From Actinomortierella ambigua (Eukaryota > Mortierellomycota > Mortierellomycetes > Mortierellales > Mortierellaceae): 64,000 nt of DNA. Position numbers and translations under genes: made by a program. The notes under the pieces are model-generated. The model worked only from the letters and a program-made list of their open reading frames with translations, was not told the DNA's origin and ran no database searches. How positions within the stretch are numbered: the stretch's first letter is position 1; each line of letters opens with the position of its first letter. The stretch lies in contig JAAAJB010000007.1 in NCBI GenBank assembly GCA_016098155.1, positions 87,321 through 151,320 on the forward strand, given 5' to 3'. Shown in pieces: positions 46,486 to 58,064 of this stretch.

Positions 46486-48288
46486 ATGAAGCGGTCCGCC
46501 AGCGAGATCAATGCAGAGAACGAAGCTCTGGAAGCTTTACTGCGCGATCGTGTCAATAGTTTAACCGAGCGCCTTCGTGTCCTCACCCAGCAGACAAAAG
46601 ATGTCTATGATCAGACAAAGACCCTGGCGAATGTGTTCCACGAGAAGCAGAAGCGACTCTACCAGATCGAGGATCACCTTCTGAGGCTACAGGGCAAGCC
46701 AGGACTCTCAGAACTGTACCTCGAGAACGGATCGCAGCCTCGCCGTCTGACGAAGGAGCTTGACGACCTCCGCATGGGTGTCAAGACCCTTCGCAGAAAA
46801 TTCCAGGCTGCTGGCAACGTCGTCGCCACAGCCGGATGGTGGAGGCATCTTCATGCAGATACTGACACGACCAACAATAACAATAATAACAACTCTACGT
46901 CCACCTCAGCAACATCCTCTGATGCTAGCGACGACAAACCACTCTCACCTGTACTCGTCGCCTCACCCGTTTCTCTTACTCCGACAACGCGACAAGGCCG
47001 ATCGACAATCTCCCTTCAAAAAATCTTCACTTCGCCAGTCTCCCCAACCTCGACTTCATTCCCTTGGCCACATGGTTCGTCGGCCTCTCTGGTCTCGCCG
47101 CGCGATGGCACATCTAGAGATCCTTACCATACCTCGCCCGCCTCCGAACGCGCCAACCCGTCTCTTGGGCTGCGATCGCCGCCACCGACACCTAAAACAA
47201 CATCATCGACGAACCCACTCTTCAAGGGCCTAGGCTTGGCAGGACTCGAGTCCAAGCTTCATGCCAACCTACCTAGCGTACATGATCACAAGGATGACCA
47301 CGATCCCCCAGTGGTCATGATGGCAACGACGACCGTTGATGCTGACAAGGATATACCCCCTCTACTTTCCGGGAGGCCTGGCACGACGGACATCGTCTCG
47401 GACCTTCGAGGCCCTCCCGCTGTCAAAGATGGGCATGTAGCTCCACCCTCGCCTGTCAACACGGCCTCCGATGCTGAGGAAGAAGCCTTTGAACACACGA
47501 ACCACAAGCAAGCAAGGGGTGGCGAATCGGAGCAGTCACGACGCTCGACACAGGAGCATCAGTCTGACATGGCAGACGATGCCCACATCCAAGACACCAT
47601 GGAGGAGACACCTTGCCATGTCGAAAGCTCAAATGCTGCCATCTCTACTGCCATCACTACTAAAGAGACAGCCGCTTTGAGCGATGAAGGCAGTGACCTA
47701 ATTCCAGTCAACAAGGAGGGTGAGGGTGAGCGCGACGACGACAACCACAACGACAGCAACGATACCACCAAAGACAACGATGACGATGACGACAGCCACG
47801 ATATCAACGACGACAACGACAACAATAGCGACAATGACGATGACTGGGAAGAGATAAAGGATGATACCCCTCAGCCCCACACGCACGACGTTCCTGAAAC
47901 AAGCACCTCCGACCTTTCCCACTGTGATCAGCAGGCACAGGAGCAACCCGCTGAGCAAATCTTGGGTTGGACCCAGCGCCTGTGGCTCTTTCTCGTGCGT
48001 ATAGAGTATATCCTACTGGGCACTGCAGTGTTTGGCACCACCCTTCCTGATAACCCGATTGCTTTTTGCACGGGATTCATCTCTGCCATGACTTTTGCCG
48101 TGGTGTTGGTTGGCCGATGGCTCCTCCGACGTGGTGAGGAGGACAGCAGTGCGAAGACTACTAGCCATAAGACTCACCGTGTCGTCTTCACCTCTGGCCG
48201 TAGCTCGACCCCCCGATACCGTGCCCTGGCCTCCTCTAGCCCAAACCGTTCGCCAGCCTCGACTCTATCTCGTCGACGAGGTCCATGA
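46486..48288 (+). CDS. Coiled-coil protein with two C-terminal membrane helices
   Basis: Single coding exon, 600 aa from the ATG at 46486 (MKRSASEINAENE). The frame is open back to 46048, but that part reads as pyrimidine-rich leader and probably lies in a 5'-UTR intron. Residues about 8-110 are helical with heptad-like Leu spacing (LEALLRDRVNSLTERLRVLTQ), followed by a basic stretch. The middle is disordered: Ser/Pro/Thr-rich, an Asn run, and a long Asp/Asn/His-rich segment (about 420-470). Near the C-terminus are two hydrophobic helices (about 505-525, LWLFLVRIEYILLGTAVFG; about 530-552, IAFCTGFISAMTFAVVLVG) and then a basic Ser/Arg tail. It resembles an ER or nuclear-envelope anchored adaptor with a cytosolic coiled coil. 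I do not recognise the family. Confidence 0.75.
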   Translation: MKRSASEINAENEALEALLRDRVNSLTERLRVLTQQTKDVYDQTKTLANVFHEKQKRLYQIEDHLLRLQGKPGLSELYLENGSQPRRLTKELDDLRMGVKTLRRKFQAAGNVVATAGWWRHLHADTDTTNNNNNNNSTSTSATSSDASDDKPLSPVLVASPVSLTPTTRQGRSTISLQKIFTSPVSPTSTSFPWPHGSSASLVSPRDGTSRDPYHTSPASERANPSLGLRSPPPTPKTTSSTNPLFKGLGLAGLESKLHANLPSVHDHKDDHDPPVVMMATTTVDADKDIPPLLSGRPGTTDIVSDLRGPPAVKDGHVAPPSPVNTASDAEEEAFEHTNHKQARGGESEQSRRSTQEHQSDMADDAHIQDTMEETPCHVESSNAAISTAITTKETAALSDEGSDLIPVNKEGEGERDDDNHNDSNDTTKDNDDDDDSHDINDDNDNNSDNDDDWEEIKDDTPQPHTHDVPETSTSDLSHCDQQAQEQPAEQILGWTQRLWLFLVRIEYILLGTAVFGTTLPDNPIAFCTGFISAMTFAVVLVGRWLLRRGEEDSSAKTTSHKTHRVVFTSGRSSTPRYRALASSSPNRSPASTLSRRRGP

Positions 48289-48382
48289 GCAACTTTGCCA
48301 CCACCGTTGTGACCGCCTTAAAAGAGAGTTAAAGACAGAGTGATCCGAATTCTCTTCTTTCAAATAAACCCGATTACTCAAC

Positions 48383-50596
48383 ATGCTGATTGCGAGGCGC
48401 ACGAACTGGCCATTGAAATGCAGCTCTTTACGATTTCTTAGTACGTCGGTGGATGGTCGGAGACAATCGCCCTTATTTTACGATGTAAGCGTCTTCCCCC
48501 TGCGTGACAACCGCATACGAAGTCACGCTACTCCTTCGCGCCGCGTCAATTGGTTTCTCACATGCTGCTTTCCTATTGATTGAACAGGGTGCTACGCCGT
48601 CAATACTAGCAAAGACGGCGTTGGACGCGACAGAAAAGTACAACAAAGTCATCAATGCATTTTCCGATAGAACTACACCGCAGGTTATACTTCGGGAAGC
48701 CGACGAATCCACTGCTCGATGGGTGCAGAGTAAGGCGACAGTACACTCTAATGGCCTACCTACGTCTCCTTCCACCATTCGCCCATCTGATACATGGGTT
48801 GTCGACGCGAACGCAACTCATCATGGATTACCCTCCCCTTTTTAACTCTGTCTTCATAGACCAACAAAGGAGCAGTATTGATGGTGCACTTATTGGCGTC
48901 AAGATGAACATTTGTACAGAGACTCTGAGGACAACATGCGGCTCAAAAATGCTGGAAAACTTTCAGTCGCCCTTTGATGCCACAGCTGTGCAACTGCTCA
49001 AAGAGGCAGGTGTTATTATTGCAGGCAAAACTAATATGGACGAGTTTGGCATGGGCTCTTACAACGTGCACAGCTCCGAAGGTGTCGTCGTCAACCCGCA
49101 CGATCTTGTACGCAGGGGAATCAAGGATGCGGAGCCAAGGTCACCTGGTGGAAGCTCAGGAGGAAGCGCTGCAGCAGTTGCTGCCAACATGTGCTTTGCG
49201 TAGGTCAAAATATGCAACTGTCCTGTTCTATCTCGCCTGGGGAACACCTCTTTCCTTGCTCGACATGAAAGGACGTGTCGTGTACCCTGTTGTTGACGTG
49301 CCAATTTATTTTGTTATACATACATTTACCTCATGGTAGCGCGCTCGGATCAGACACTGGAGGATCGGTTCGATTACCCGGATCGTACTGTGGCGTTGTT
49401 GGCTTCAAACCCTCGTATGGACGGATATCTCGATGGGGATTGGTCGCCTATGGAAGCTCCCTCGATTGCGTTGGCATTTTGGCAAGAACAGTTAACGATG
49501 CCAAGGCTGTATATGGTAACGACTAGGCTTCGAGGTACAGGCGTTGTTCTCAGTCCTTCCAAAATATTGCTCGCAGATTCGATATCCTCACCCGCCATAC
49601 TTCCTCCTCCTCAAACACTAGATATCACATCCAAGGAAGACCCAAAGGATTCAACGTGTTTGACAAAGGAGCAGCGGGATCAGATTGCCGCAGCTCTTGG
49701 CTCTATGCCGACGCCAGCTAGCGAAGCCAGTATCGACAAACCTTTATCAGGCATTCGGATTGGTGTTCCCAAAGAGTACAACATTAAGGAGCTCTCGAAG
49801 CCAGCAACACTGCTGTGGCGACGTGGAATCAGGGCACTCAAAGAGGCAGGAGCAACTATCGTTCCGGTCAGTCTACCGCGCACGAAGGCTGCCCTGTCGT
49901 CCTATTTTACTTTGGCCACAGCCGAGGCCTCGAGCAACTTGCAGCGTTACGACGGAGTGAGATACGGCCATCAAAGTGAGCAACCAGATGAGGCTGATTC
50001 GCTTTATGCACACACGCGTTCAGAAGGCTTTGGTAGCGAAGTGAAGCGCCGCATCATCGCCGGAACATTTGTCCTGACGTCAGGGTAATTTCAAGTACTA
50101 TGCAGTGGTGACTTCCTGTCTCTGCGTCACCTTCTGAAGACCTAATCCTCTTTTTTTTTCGTTCCCTATGAATAGAGCGTACGATAACTATTTCGTCCGC
50201 GCACAAAAGGCCCGGGCGCTGATCCGCTGCGACTTTGATAATGTCTTTGCACGCCCCAACGTGATGACGGCATCTCTACCAGGCAATGTTGAAGATGCGC
50301 AAAACAGCAATGATCCAGCTCGTGTGCATGCTCTTTTGGCACCAGCCGCTGTCACTACGGCACCAAAAATTTCCCAGGTGTTGGGTGAGGGCGTCGATCC
50401 TTTAAGTGCATACCTGGACGACGTCTTGACTGTTCCTGCTAGCCTGGCGGGCATTCCTGCCTTGAGTGTGCCTTTTGGAGTTTGTGCTCGAGATGGCCAG
50501 CCCCTTGGGCTTCAAGTGATGGCGCAGTATGGTGATGAGGAGATGGTGTTTACGGTTAGCCGAGTCTTAGAAGCTGTAGGCAAAACAATGCATTAG
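48383..50596 (+). CDS. GATA: Mitochondrial glutamyl-tRNA(Gln) amidotransferase subunit A
   Basis: Six exons: 48383-48484, 48588-48729, 48860-49199, 49340-49515, 49622-50084 and 50176-50596; 547 aa, all phases agree. Residues 1-34 ([20 protein letters not shown]) are Arg/Ser-rich without acids at first, a likely mitochondrial presequence. The amidase signature is complete: K96 in IGVKMNIC, cis-Ser S180 in [14 protein letters not shown], and nucleophile S204 in [31 protein letters not shown]. With GatB (and GatF or GatC) the enzyme converts Glu-tRNA(Gln) to Gln-tRNA(Gln) in mitochondria. The residue after K96 is Met where the family usually has Asp. Exon 1 and its junction are the least certain part. 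The gene begins only 94 bases after the preceding stop codon. Confidence 0.92.
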
Positions 50597-50686
50597 AGGA
50601 CCGTTTTATTGTTGGCGATTATGATACAAAGGGGGTGGTGGTGGTGGGGGGAATGGCTGCACGAAGGTGGAAGGCTGGGTTAGCAT

Positions 50687-51603
50687 TCAGAGTGACTTGA
50701 TTGGTGTTACTCCTTGGTCAGAAGATGGTGATTTCTCTTCTAGAAAGGTGCTTGCTTTGTGGATCAGGTCTGATGCACTCTCGTTAATAACGTCCACGGC
50801 ATCAAGCCAGGTTTCGAGCTCACGCTCCTCGCCATACAGGACGTCTTTGAATGGTACTTGTGACGCAGTAATGCCTGCCCTGGTTAAGTAGTGAAAGTGA
50901 CGCCGCATACCAACTTGGATTTGCTACAGTCAAGGAAGAGAAATTAGGCTGTGTTGGTGAATGATAGTCGTTTCGAATGCAGCCATTGGAAAAAAAAAAA
51001 AAAGTCTTTTTGGAGACTTACATTAACAAGATCGGTGTAAGTTGTTGCCAGCGTTTCAAATTCCTTCACCCGATCCGTGGAGTAGTCCTCAGCAATAGAT
51101 CTCTGAATGTCGGGAGACGTAATACTCGCCCGTGCCAGTTTATCCACTGGGATGGCATCGTCATCACTGAGCATTTGGATTGCCTTCCCTGCCGTCTCCA
51201 AAAGCTGAACAATTCTCTAATGTGCAGGAAAAAAAATTAAGGAAGGAAAGGTCAATTAACAGAGCCGCTTTGAGTAAAACGTAGGCTCCTGAAAAAAAAA
51301 AAGTCAACGTACTCTTTCGACGCCTCTCAGCTCAAGAATACGTTTCTGAGAAGCTTGGTGCGCCGAGATAGATTCGTCCTCACGCCTCTCCCTGTCCGAG
51401 CCGAGATCCAGATTGTAGGGCTCGTAGCGATAGCCGTCTTTGGGTGCCTTGTGTTTCTCAGCCGACAGAAGATGAGACTCACTTGGCTGAGGCGTCATGG
51501 GGAGCATGGACTCTCCTGGTGTCGAGTAGACCGGACTTTGCATGTGAATGTCCGATTGTGTGTCATCCCGCCACGAAGCTTCAAAAGAATCCTGGTTCGA
51601 CAT
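50687..51603 (-). CDS. MED11: MED11-like Mediator subunit
   Basis: Three exons (minus): 51603-51313, 51216-51022 and 50923-50687; 240 aa, each a whole number of codons. After a disordered N-region (about 1-85) the core reads RILELRGVER-RIVQLLETAGKAIQMLSDD, which matches the start of MED11 (a helix with an I-x-x-LL-x-x-AG-x-x-I pattern). A second helix follows (EFETLATTYTDLVNQIQVGMRRHFHYL). MED11 sits in the head of the Mediator complex and contacts TFIIH. The C-terminal about 60 residues (ERELETWLDAVDVINESASDLIHKA) extend beyond the usual short metazoan protein. The call rests on the first helix pair and size; other coiled-coil subunits remain possible. Confidence 0.7.
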
Positions 51604-52025
51604 GACGCGCCTCGGGTGGAAATGTTTGACTGGAGGTAAAGGGGTGTGTGTGTACAACAATTTCCAGATTTCAGAGTTTGCAACCTTGTTTTCTTATGGG
51701 GCAGCTGCCTCTCCTCCTCCTGCAGGCCCCCTTTCATTCGAAGCATCAATGATAGTGGCACCCGCGGCAGGCCAAAGGAAGGCTTGCAAGTCCAGTCCTT
51801 TTACAGCCGGCCGATAGTTGGTAGATCTGGTATGGCCACCGACCATCGCTTCCCCTCGTCGCGAACGTAGTCCTCAGGGCCACTGATATCGCCACCAACT
51901 CCCCGTATTTGCGATTGTGGCTTGCACAGGCAGAAGGCTTTCAGTCACTCGAAGCAGAAGTCCATTCACTTCATTGTCGATTCCCACACCTTCGCCCCCA
52001 CCTTTCAATCCTCAATCATTCTATC
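51604..52025. promoter_or_regulatory. Divergent promoter between MED11-like and Sel1/MYND genes
   Basis: A 422-base gap between divergent start codons. The last part, before the ATG at 52026, is pyrimidine-rich leader with ATCATGG context. No other feature is seen. Confidence 0.5.
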
Positions 52026-53597
52026 ATGGCCCACTTGATGGCAGCTCTGGCTGAGGAGCTCCCTCGCCTTGCTCAGTTGAACCAGGACACCCCATTCGAG
52101 CCATTTCTCAACCTTACCCGTGACCAGTGCCACGTTCTGCTTGCTCTGTACCACGCCGTGGACCCAGAGCTGGAGAAGACCGTCCACATCCTGTTCCCGG
52201 AAGTGTCCAAGAAGCTCGTGGAGGACTACAAGGAACGCAACACGGTCGCCAAGAAGCTTGAGCGTGCACCGGAGCAGTTCTTGCAAGAGTACCTCAACTT
52301 GCAGCAGGTCCAGAAGGCGGTCGCCAGCGCCTTGGTAGAAGCCGACATGGACATCGAAAAGGCGTGCAAGATTCTCAAGCTTCCCAAGCCAGAGCCCTCC
52401 GCCGAGAGCAAAGAAAAGCTGACTGTGCAAGAGTGCCTGTTGATGGGCTTCATTCTCGGCGGCATTCGTGAGACCGCCACTCCAGGCTCTTCCTCGACCA
52501 CCACCAACGCCTCTCCACTCTCGTCGCCCAACTTCCGCGAAGCCAAGACCTACTACGACATGGCGTTCGAGAAGCACGGATTCACGATGGCAGCTGTTCA
52601 GCTGGGATCGTTCTATTGGCAGGAGTTCAAGGCTGCTGGCGGTGCCAATTGTCTTGCTGGTGAAGATCCTGAGAAAATCTCTGCAGAGTACTATGAGAAG
52701 GCGGCCAAGGCTGGTAACCCTATGGGTATGCACAAGTTGGCATGGCACTATGATCAGAGTGGTGACTGGCACAAGGCTCTGGAGTGGTATGAGCAAGCAG
52801 CTGACTGTGGTAAGTGATTCTTCGTATCTTTTCTTTTTCGTGGAGGGGGAAAGCTTTTCCTACAGCTAGGCAACTGTGATGCAACATACTGGATTGACTC
52901 TCGATTTATGTGTATGTGTTTTAAATCTTTTATAGGATACCCTGATTCGGCGCACAACGTTGCAATGATTTACCAGGAGGGCAGCCAGAAGGTCGAACCA
53001 AAGATTGAGGTCAACATCCCTCTTGCTCTAGAGTTTTATCTTCGTGGCCTCAACTACGGCTACGGTCCTTCGGCGACACAGTTGGGCAAGCTGTACTTTC
53101 AGCTGGCGGGTGATTCCAGCCTTCGCTCGCTTCTGCCAGAGACTGATCGCGCCTACTCTGATGATCCCAAGGAGTACTTGACGACGGCCATTTCATACTT
53201 TGACCAGGCAGCGACCCTCTGCGAGACGGATGCACTCTTGACGCTCGGCATGATCTACGGATCCAAGGATTTGGGGATGTACGACATCGAGCGTGCCCAA
53301 AACCTGTTTGAGCTGGCTCTTTTGACGAGTGAGGGCGGTAAGGAGCCCTTTGAGTATTTAATCCGCACTCTCAACGCCCGAAGGACGCTGATTCAGGGAA
53401 AGGAAGAGAAAAAATCGAAAGCCGACGAACCCAACGCTGACGGTTTGCGGACGTGCAGTATGTCTGGATGTCAAAATGTCGAGACCTCTAAAGGCGAGTT
53501 CAAGCGCTGTGCGGGATGCAAGAAGATGTTCTACTGCTCGCGGGCTTGTCAAGTCAACGACTGGAAGCAGGGTCACAAAAACAAATGTAACAAGTAA
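52026..53597 (+). CDS. Sel1-repeat protein with C-terminal MYND zinc finger
   Basis: Two exons, 52026-52809 and 52936-53597, joined in phase (G|GA) to 481 aa. Residues 1-150 are helical and lack recognised motifs. From about 175 to 400 there are Sel1/TPR-like helical hairpins (AKTYYDMAFEKHGFTMAAVQLG, AEYYEKAAKAGNPMGMHKLAW, ALEWYEQAADCGYPDSAHNVA, AISYFDQAATLCETDALLTLG). The C-terminus is a full MYND finger: C-x4-C ... C-x2-C ... C-x3-C ... H-x3-C in CSMSGCQN, CAGCKKMFYCSRAC and GHKNKC. MYND and Sel1 modules both mediate protein contacts, so this is a probable adaptor or regulatory scaffold. Architecture is secure; biological role is unknown. Confidence 0.88.
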
Positions 53598-53704
53598 ATT
53601 TGGTTGAGCTACAGTGGCTCAATGTATTTTTCAAGCTTTGCGTATGTATGGCATAATGTGTGGATGCAAAAGGAGGTGGGAATATATTGTGCACAAATGT
53701 AATG

Positions 53705-55837
53705 TTACAAGGTAATACGGGCCAGGTTTTGGGCGGCTTCGAGACTGTTTGACCGTGTTTTAATGGTCATTGTGGATGCGGTGGTCATACCGTCGGTGTT
53801 TTGAGCGGCTAAACCATCGACCGCAGGTGTAGCTGAAATCGTCAGGCCGGGTGAGGAGGCAGCAAACGTCAAGGTTCCATCAGGACCTTCGATGGTGATA
53901 GGTTCTTGGTCGATCTGCATTAGGCCGCTCTCAGTGAACAAAACGCGAGGATCGAGATCGGCAAAACCTGCGAGAGTCTGCTGGCGAAGACCGCAGGCAC
54001 TCAAATCAGCCCCTGCTAGCATCAAGTCCGACACCGAGTTGCCATTAACACATGGATCGCCAAGATTCGCCGGAGTCGTCGCAATGGCAGAGGGGTCTTC
54101 CACACCCATGCAATCACTGACGCTTGACATGGACGTCGACGGCAGGCGATTTCCAAACTCGAGATCCGCAAGACTGTTGGTCTGGTGGTGGCTCGCTGCT
54201 GCAAGTGCCTTCTGGATCCGCTCCGATAGCCGGAAATACTCGTCGATCTTTGGCCGAACATCCTCTACGCCATCAAGTGTCTCCAGAAACTCCATCACCT
54301 TGGCTAGCTCGCGATCCGTTTTGTCATCGTACCAGCTCTCAATCGGGATTCCATTCGAAAGCTGGTATCCGAAGGCCTGCGGTGAATTGTCAATGATTAC
54401 TACCTTCGCCAGATCCCGATTGAGAATACGCAGGTCCTATAGGTTGAAGTTGAACAACGCTGATGAATACAAAACATCCTACACACATTGACGTGAAACT
54501 CCCAGCCTATTCTCGAAAAATAGTCATACCTTGACATAGTTACCAAAGACAGGAACACATGAGTCGCGATAGTACCGGTGCCTGATAAACTTCTTTTCTG
54601 GGTCAATGATCTTCAGTAAGGCTTCGGCGTAACATTCCTGTGATGCAGTGAAGGTAATGACCTCGAATTTGGTCGACATCTTCTCTAAGAACTCCAACAT
54701 TCCTGGTCTTATCCGGCCATAAACTTCCCATGTCTCTTGATTGTACTCCACTGGAAAGATGATATCAGGTGATTCTGAGATGATCAAGCCAGAGTTGAGA
54801 TGACACAGAGTGAGTAAATTGCGAATGAACAGAAGGAATACATGCGCACATGAGTATCCCTGCTAACAGCTTACCCAATGGTCGTGTTGCACAATGGACG
54901 AGTGTCTCATCGATATCTAGCACTATTAACAAGGTAGAGGAGCATGCCTTGATGTCAATAAAAGTAAGGCAACAATTCATTACGGCGGAGAGACTCTAGC
55001 CAGCAAAAAAAAAATGTGGTACAATACATACCAAGTGTGATAGGCGGAGTATCGGACGTCTTGTCGGGCATGGTAGAGACGAAGTTTGGCGGGAGAGGAC
55101 CTAAAGGAGGTAGTGTTGCAATAAACTCCCATCTATCATCCAGCGTTTCCGATTCAATGTGAGTGTCAAGATAAAAACATGGTCCTCACTCAGTTGTATA
55201 CTACATGCATGGCCTTTGCCACTATTGGTCAGTTTCTTACACGTCGATCTCTTCAAAATCATCCTCGTCGTCCTCGGACTCTAGATCGGCATCCTCGGAT
55301 TCCGATGAAAGAATCCCATCGTCCTCTAAAAAATATGACAAGAGCATAGGCACGTTGTTCAGTCAACAGACTGTAACTAAAAGCGTGAGATCAAATCACT
55401 ATGGTCAGCAGAGACAATAATGCTTACCATCACGTGGACTTTTGAGAATGCTGCACAGCGAACGCATATACGCCGACCTATCCTGACCATCGCTTTCATC
55501 GATGCGTGCAAGCTTGGTACTGACCATTTGGCCTTCATCTGCGGAGACTGGTGCATCCTCCATTTCTTCGTCCTCCTCGACCTTGCGCTTAAAGTGGGAT
55601 AGATTCTGAGTCGCCGGGTTTGCAGCAGCGAAAGCGGCAGTCGACTCTGGCTTAGATGCAATGAAGCCCTCCAGCATCGCTTGGGTATCTTGTACACAGG
55701 GTAAGTTTGGGAACACAATCTGCTGAATCTGCTGCTGCTGTTGCTGTTGTTGTGGCTGTGGTTGTTGTTGTTGGTGTTGTTGTTGTTGTTGTTGTTGGTA
55801 TTGTTGTTGTTGGTGTTGTTGTTGTTGTTGGTGTTGT

Positions 55838-55872
<35 letters not shown>

Positions 55873-55891
55873 TTGTTGTTGTTGATGCTGC

Positions 55892-55925
<34 letters not shown>

Positions 55926-57465
55926 GCTGTTCTTGTTGTTGTTGCTGCTCCTGCTGCCGCTGTTGTTGTTGCTGCTGCTGGGACCCTTCAGATTGGGACA
56001 CTCCTTGCTTGAGCCGGCCTTGTCTATTGAGAACTCGCTCTTCGTCTCGATCGCTTTTAGGATATTGGTCATATTCCGCATCCTCGTCCTCTCCATCAGC
56101 CTCTTGTTCGTCGTCCTCATCTCCCGCCACTTCGTCTTCATCCTCGTCTTCTTCGTCTTCGCCATAGTCGTCAATGCCCATCCTTGCAACTTTTGTACTC
56201 CGCGCCCTTAACCAGCGTCTACCTGGATGGATGTTGGGCACTTTGCGATCAGTATCCTGTGCTCTCCTCGTCTTGTGCGGCCCGACCAAGGCTCCAGCCG
56301 ACTGACCACCACCCACAACGGTGTCTGCGCGACGCGTTGTGCCAGCACATGACTGCCTGGCTTTCAAGAGCCTGGTGTGCCCATCATTGCAATCCTGGTT
56401 CACCTGATCTCTCGGATGACCACCCTGCCCAAAATGGCGAGAGTGGCGGGAACGTGTAAGCCTCGAGCGAGTGTCGGCTTCTGGGACGGCCCGTGCCTCC
56501 TTGTCTCCTCCGCTCCCTGTGGAGGAACCTTTAAAAGCCCGACGTCTGTTGCGGGCAGATGCACGAAGCACTCGCTGAGAAGAAAAATGGTCTTCGTCGT
56601 CATCATCGGCGTCCTCGTCGTCTACGCCTACTTTGTTATCTGGAGACCCTGGGCGCTCTCGTGAAATGCGTAGTAGCTCTTGCACGGTGTCTTTCCTTGG
56701 TCCTTTCCCGCTACCTGCCTCACCGGCACTTGACGCTGGCGAGTGCGGCTTATTATTTGATGCCAATCTGGACCGTGCACGAGTTCTGGTGCCAGCCCGG
56801 CCTGACTCTCGCTCTCTCGACTGTGAGGTACTTCGAGTGGCCACCCGAGACGACCGCTCGTGCAACTCGGGCAGAAATCCTTCCGATGTACTCGAAGACG
56901 GAGGCAGTCGGTGCAAGCCATGCTGCAATTGATGAAGAGTCGAACGAGTGAGTCGCCCTATAGTCGACGAAGCAGTGACTACAGGGTGCAAGACATCCAT
57001 GGCGTCTGAGGCACATGATAGCGAAGGTGAGGAAGTGCTGCTTGTACTGGATGATGTCGAAAAGTGAGGAAGAGCGGGCCCTGAGTTGTCCAGCTGCTTT
57101 GGTCGACCATACTGGATGGCCGAGACTGCTACTGATATGGTTGCACCGCGAGCTACCTCAACCTCGGTGGAAGCCACTTCTACTGATGTCGTTACAGTGA
57201 TCGACGGCGCTTTCTTAGCACGAGCACTCATCCTCGAGATCCTTGTCTGCAACCGTGTTGAAGGACGCAGGGCAGGCCCTGGCCCGCGGGCAAAGATATC
57301 GGGGCTTTGGGGCTCCTTGGCCGAATTAGAGGAGGTCTTTTTCCTCAAGAGCAAGCGAGGCGAGTGGCGCAATGTAGCAACAACAGAGGTCGAGCTAGGG
57401 CGAGGATCCTCCCCGGCTACAGAGAAGCTCTGAGCATTGGAGACACAAAGAGGATCCATAAGCAT
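53705..57465 (-). CDS. CTDSPL2-like FCP1-family phosphatase with long polyQ N-arm
   Basis: Six exons (minus): 57465-55428, 55325-55241, 55132-55032, 54922-54875, 54774-54530 and 54436-53705; 1082 aa, every junction in phase. The N-terminal 680 residues are disordered: Ser/Arg/Thr-rich, an acidic patch ([20 protein letters not shown]), then a Gln tract of about 80 residues broken by His and Pro. A second acidic patch (about 680-708) follows. The phosphatase domain has motif [13 protein letters not shown] (D744, D746), [39 protein letters not shown] and [25 protein letters not shown]. These blocks fit the CTDSPL2 branch rather than Nem1 or Psr1. It likely dephosphorylates Ser/Thr sites, possibly on RNA polymerase II. 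The microexon 54875-54922 (48 bases) carries the catalytic motif. Confidence 0.88.
55731..55980. repeat. CAA/CAG repeat encoding polyglutamine (coding on minus strand)
   Basis: On the plus strand this is TTG/CTG-rich; on the coding strand it alternates CAA and CAG with some CAC and CAT. Mixed codons imply selection for Gln at protein level, or slow decay of a pure repeat. Confidence 0.9.
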
Positions 57466-58064
57466 GAATGGCTATGTGCCTCCTTCAACAATGGAGTTGG
57501 TCCGGGCGTAGAGATGGAGTAGAGAAAAAGTCAATCCAGGGGCCCGTCCACACAATTGCGGGTACCCAAATGAATTCTGGTCGGACTAGAGATATAAAGA
57601 GTGGGTGCCCTAAGGTATGACGAGGAAGAGGGGGCTGTGGTGAAAACAGTAGAAGGGAAATGCAAGTTGGGTAACGCTGCGTGAGAAAAGGGGGAAAATG
57701 GAGAGAATACGCATGCGAAGTGGAGCTGAAACTTGGCCTCTGGTCTGTCCGCTCTGTTGGATATGCGATCTTACATCTTCGGTGACGAACTGAACAATTT
57801 TTTGGTTTTCCCGCTCTAAAGAGTATCTTGTCGAAATGAACCCTTCCACCATGCAATCCAACCCTCTCTAAACTCAGTTCTCATCCATTTACCTACTTGT
57901 CATCTCTATGCAGCTCGGGGGAGCGACAGAGTAGACCCTGCTCCAGCATTTCGCGCCCACAGTGGGCGACCTTTTGCAAGGTAGGAGGATGAGGTACAGA
58001 GATGTACTTGTAAACTTCTCTATAGGGTTTTCCTGCCACATGAATTGTTTGCCTTTTTTTTTGT
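57466..58064. promoter_or_regulatory. Upstream region of the CTDSPL2-like gene
   Basis: About 600 bases directly 5' of the start at 57465. No constrained reading frame or RNA gene is visible. It marks the transition from gene-dense to repeat-rich sequence. Confidence 0.45.
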
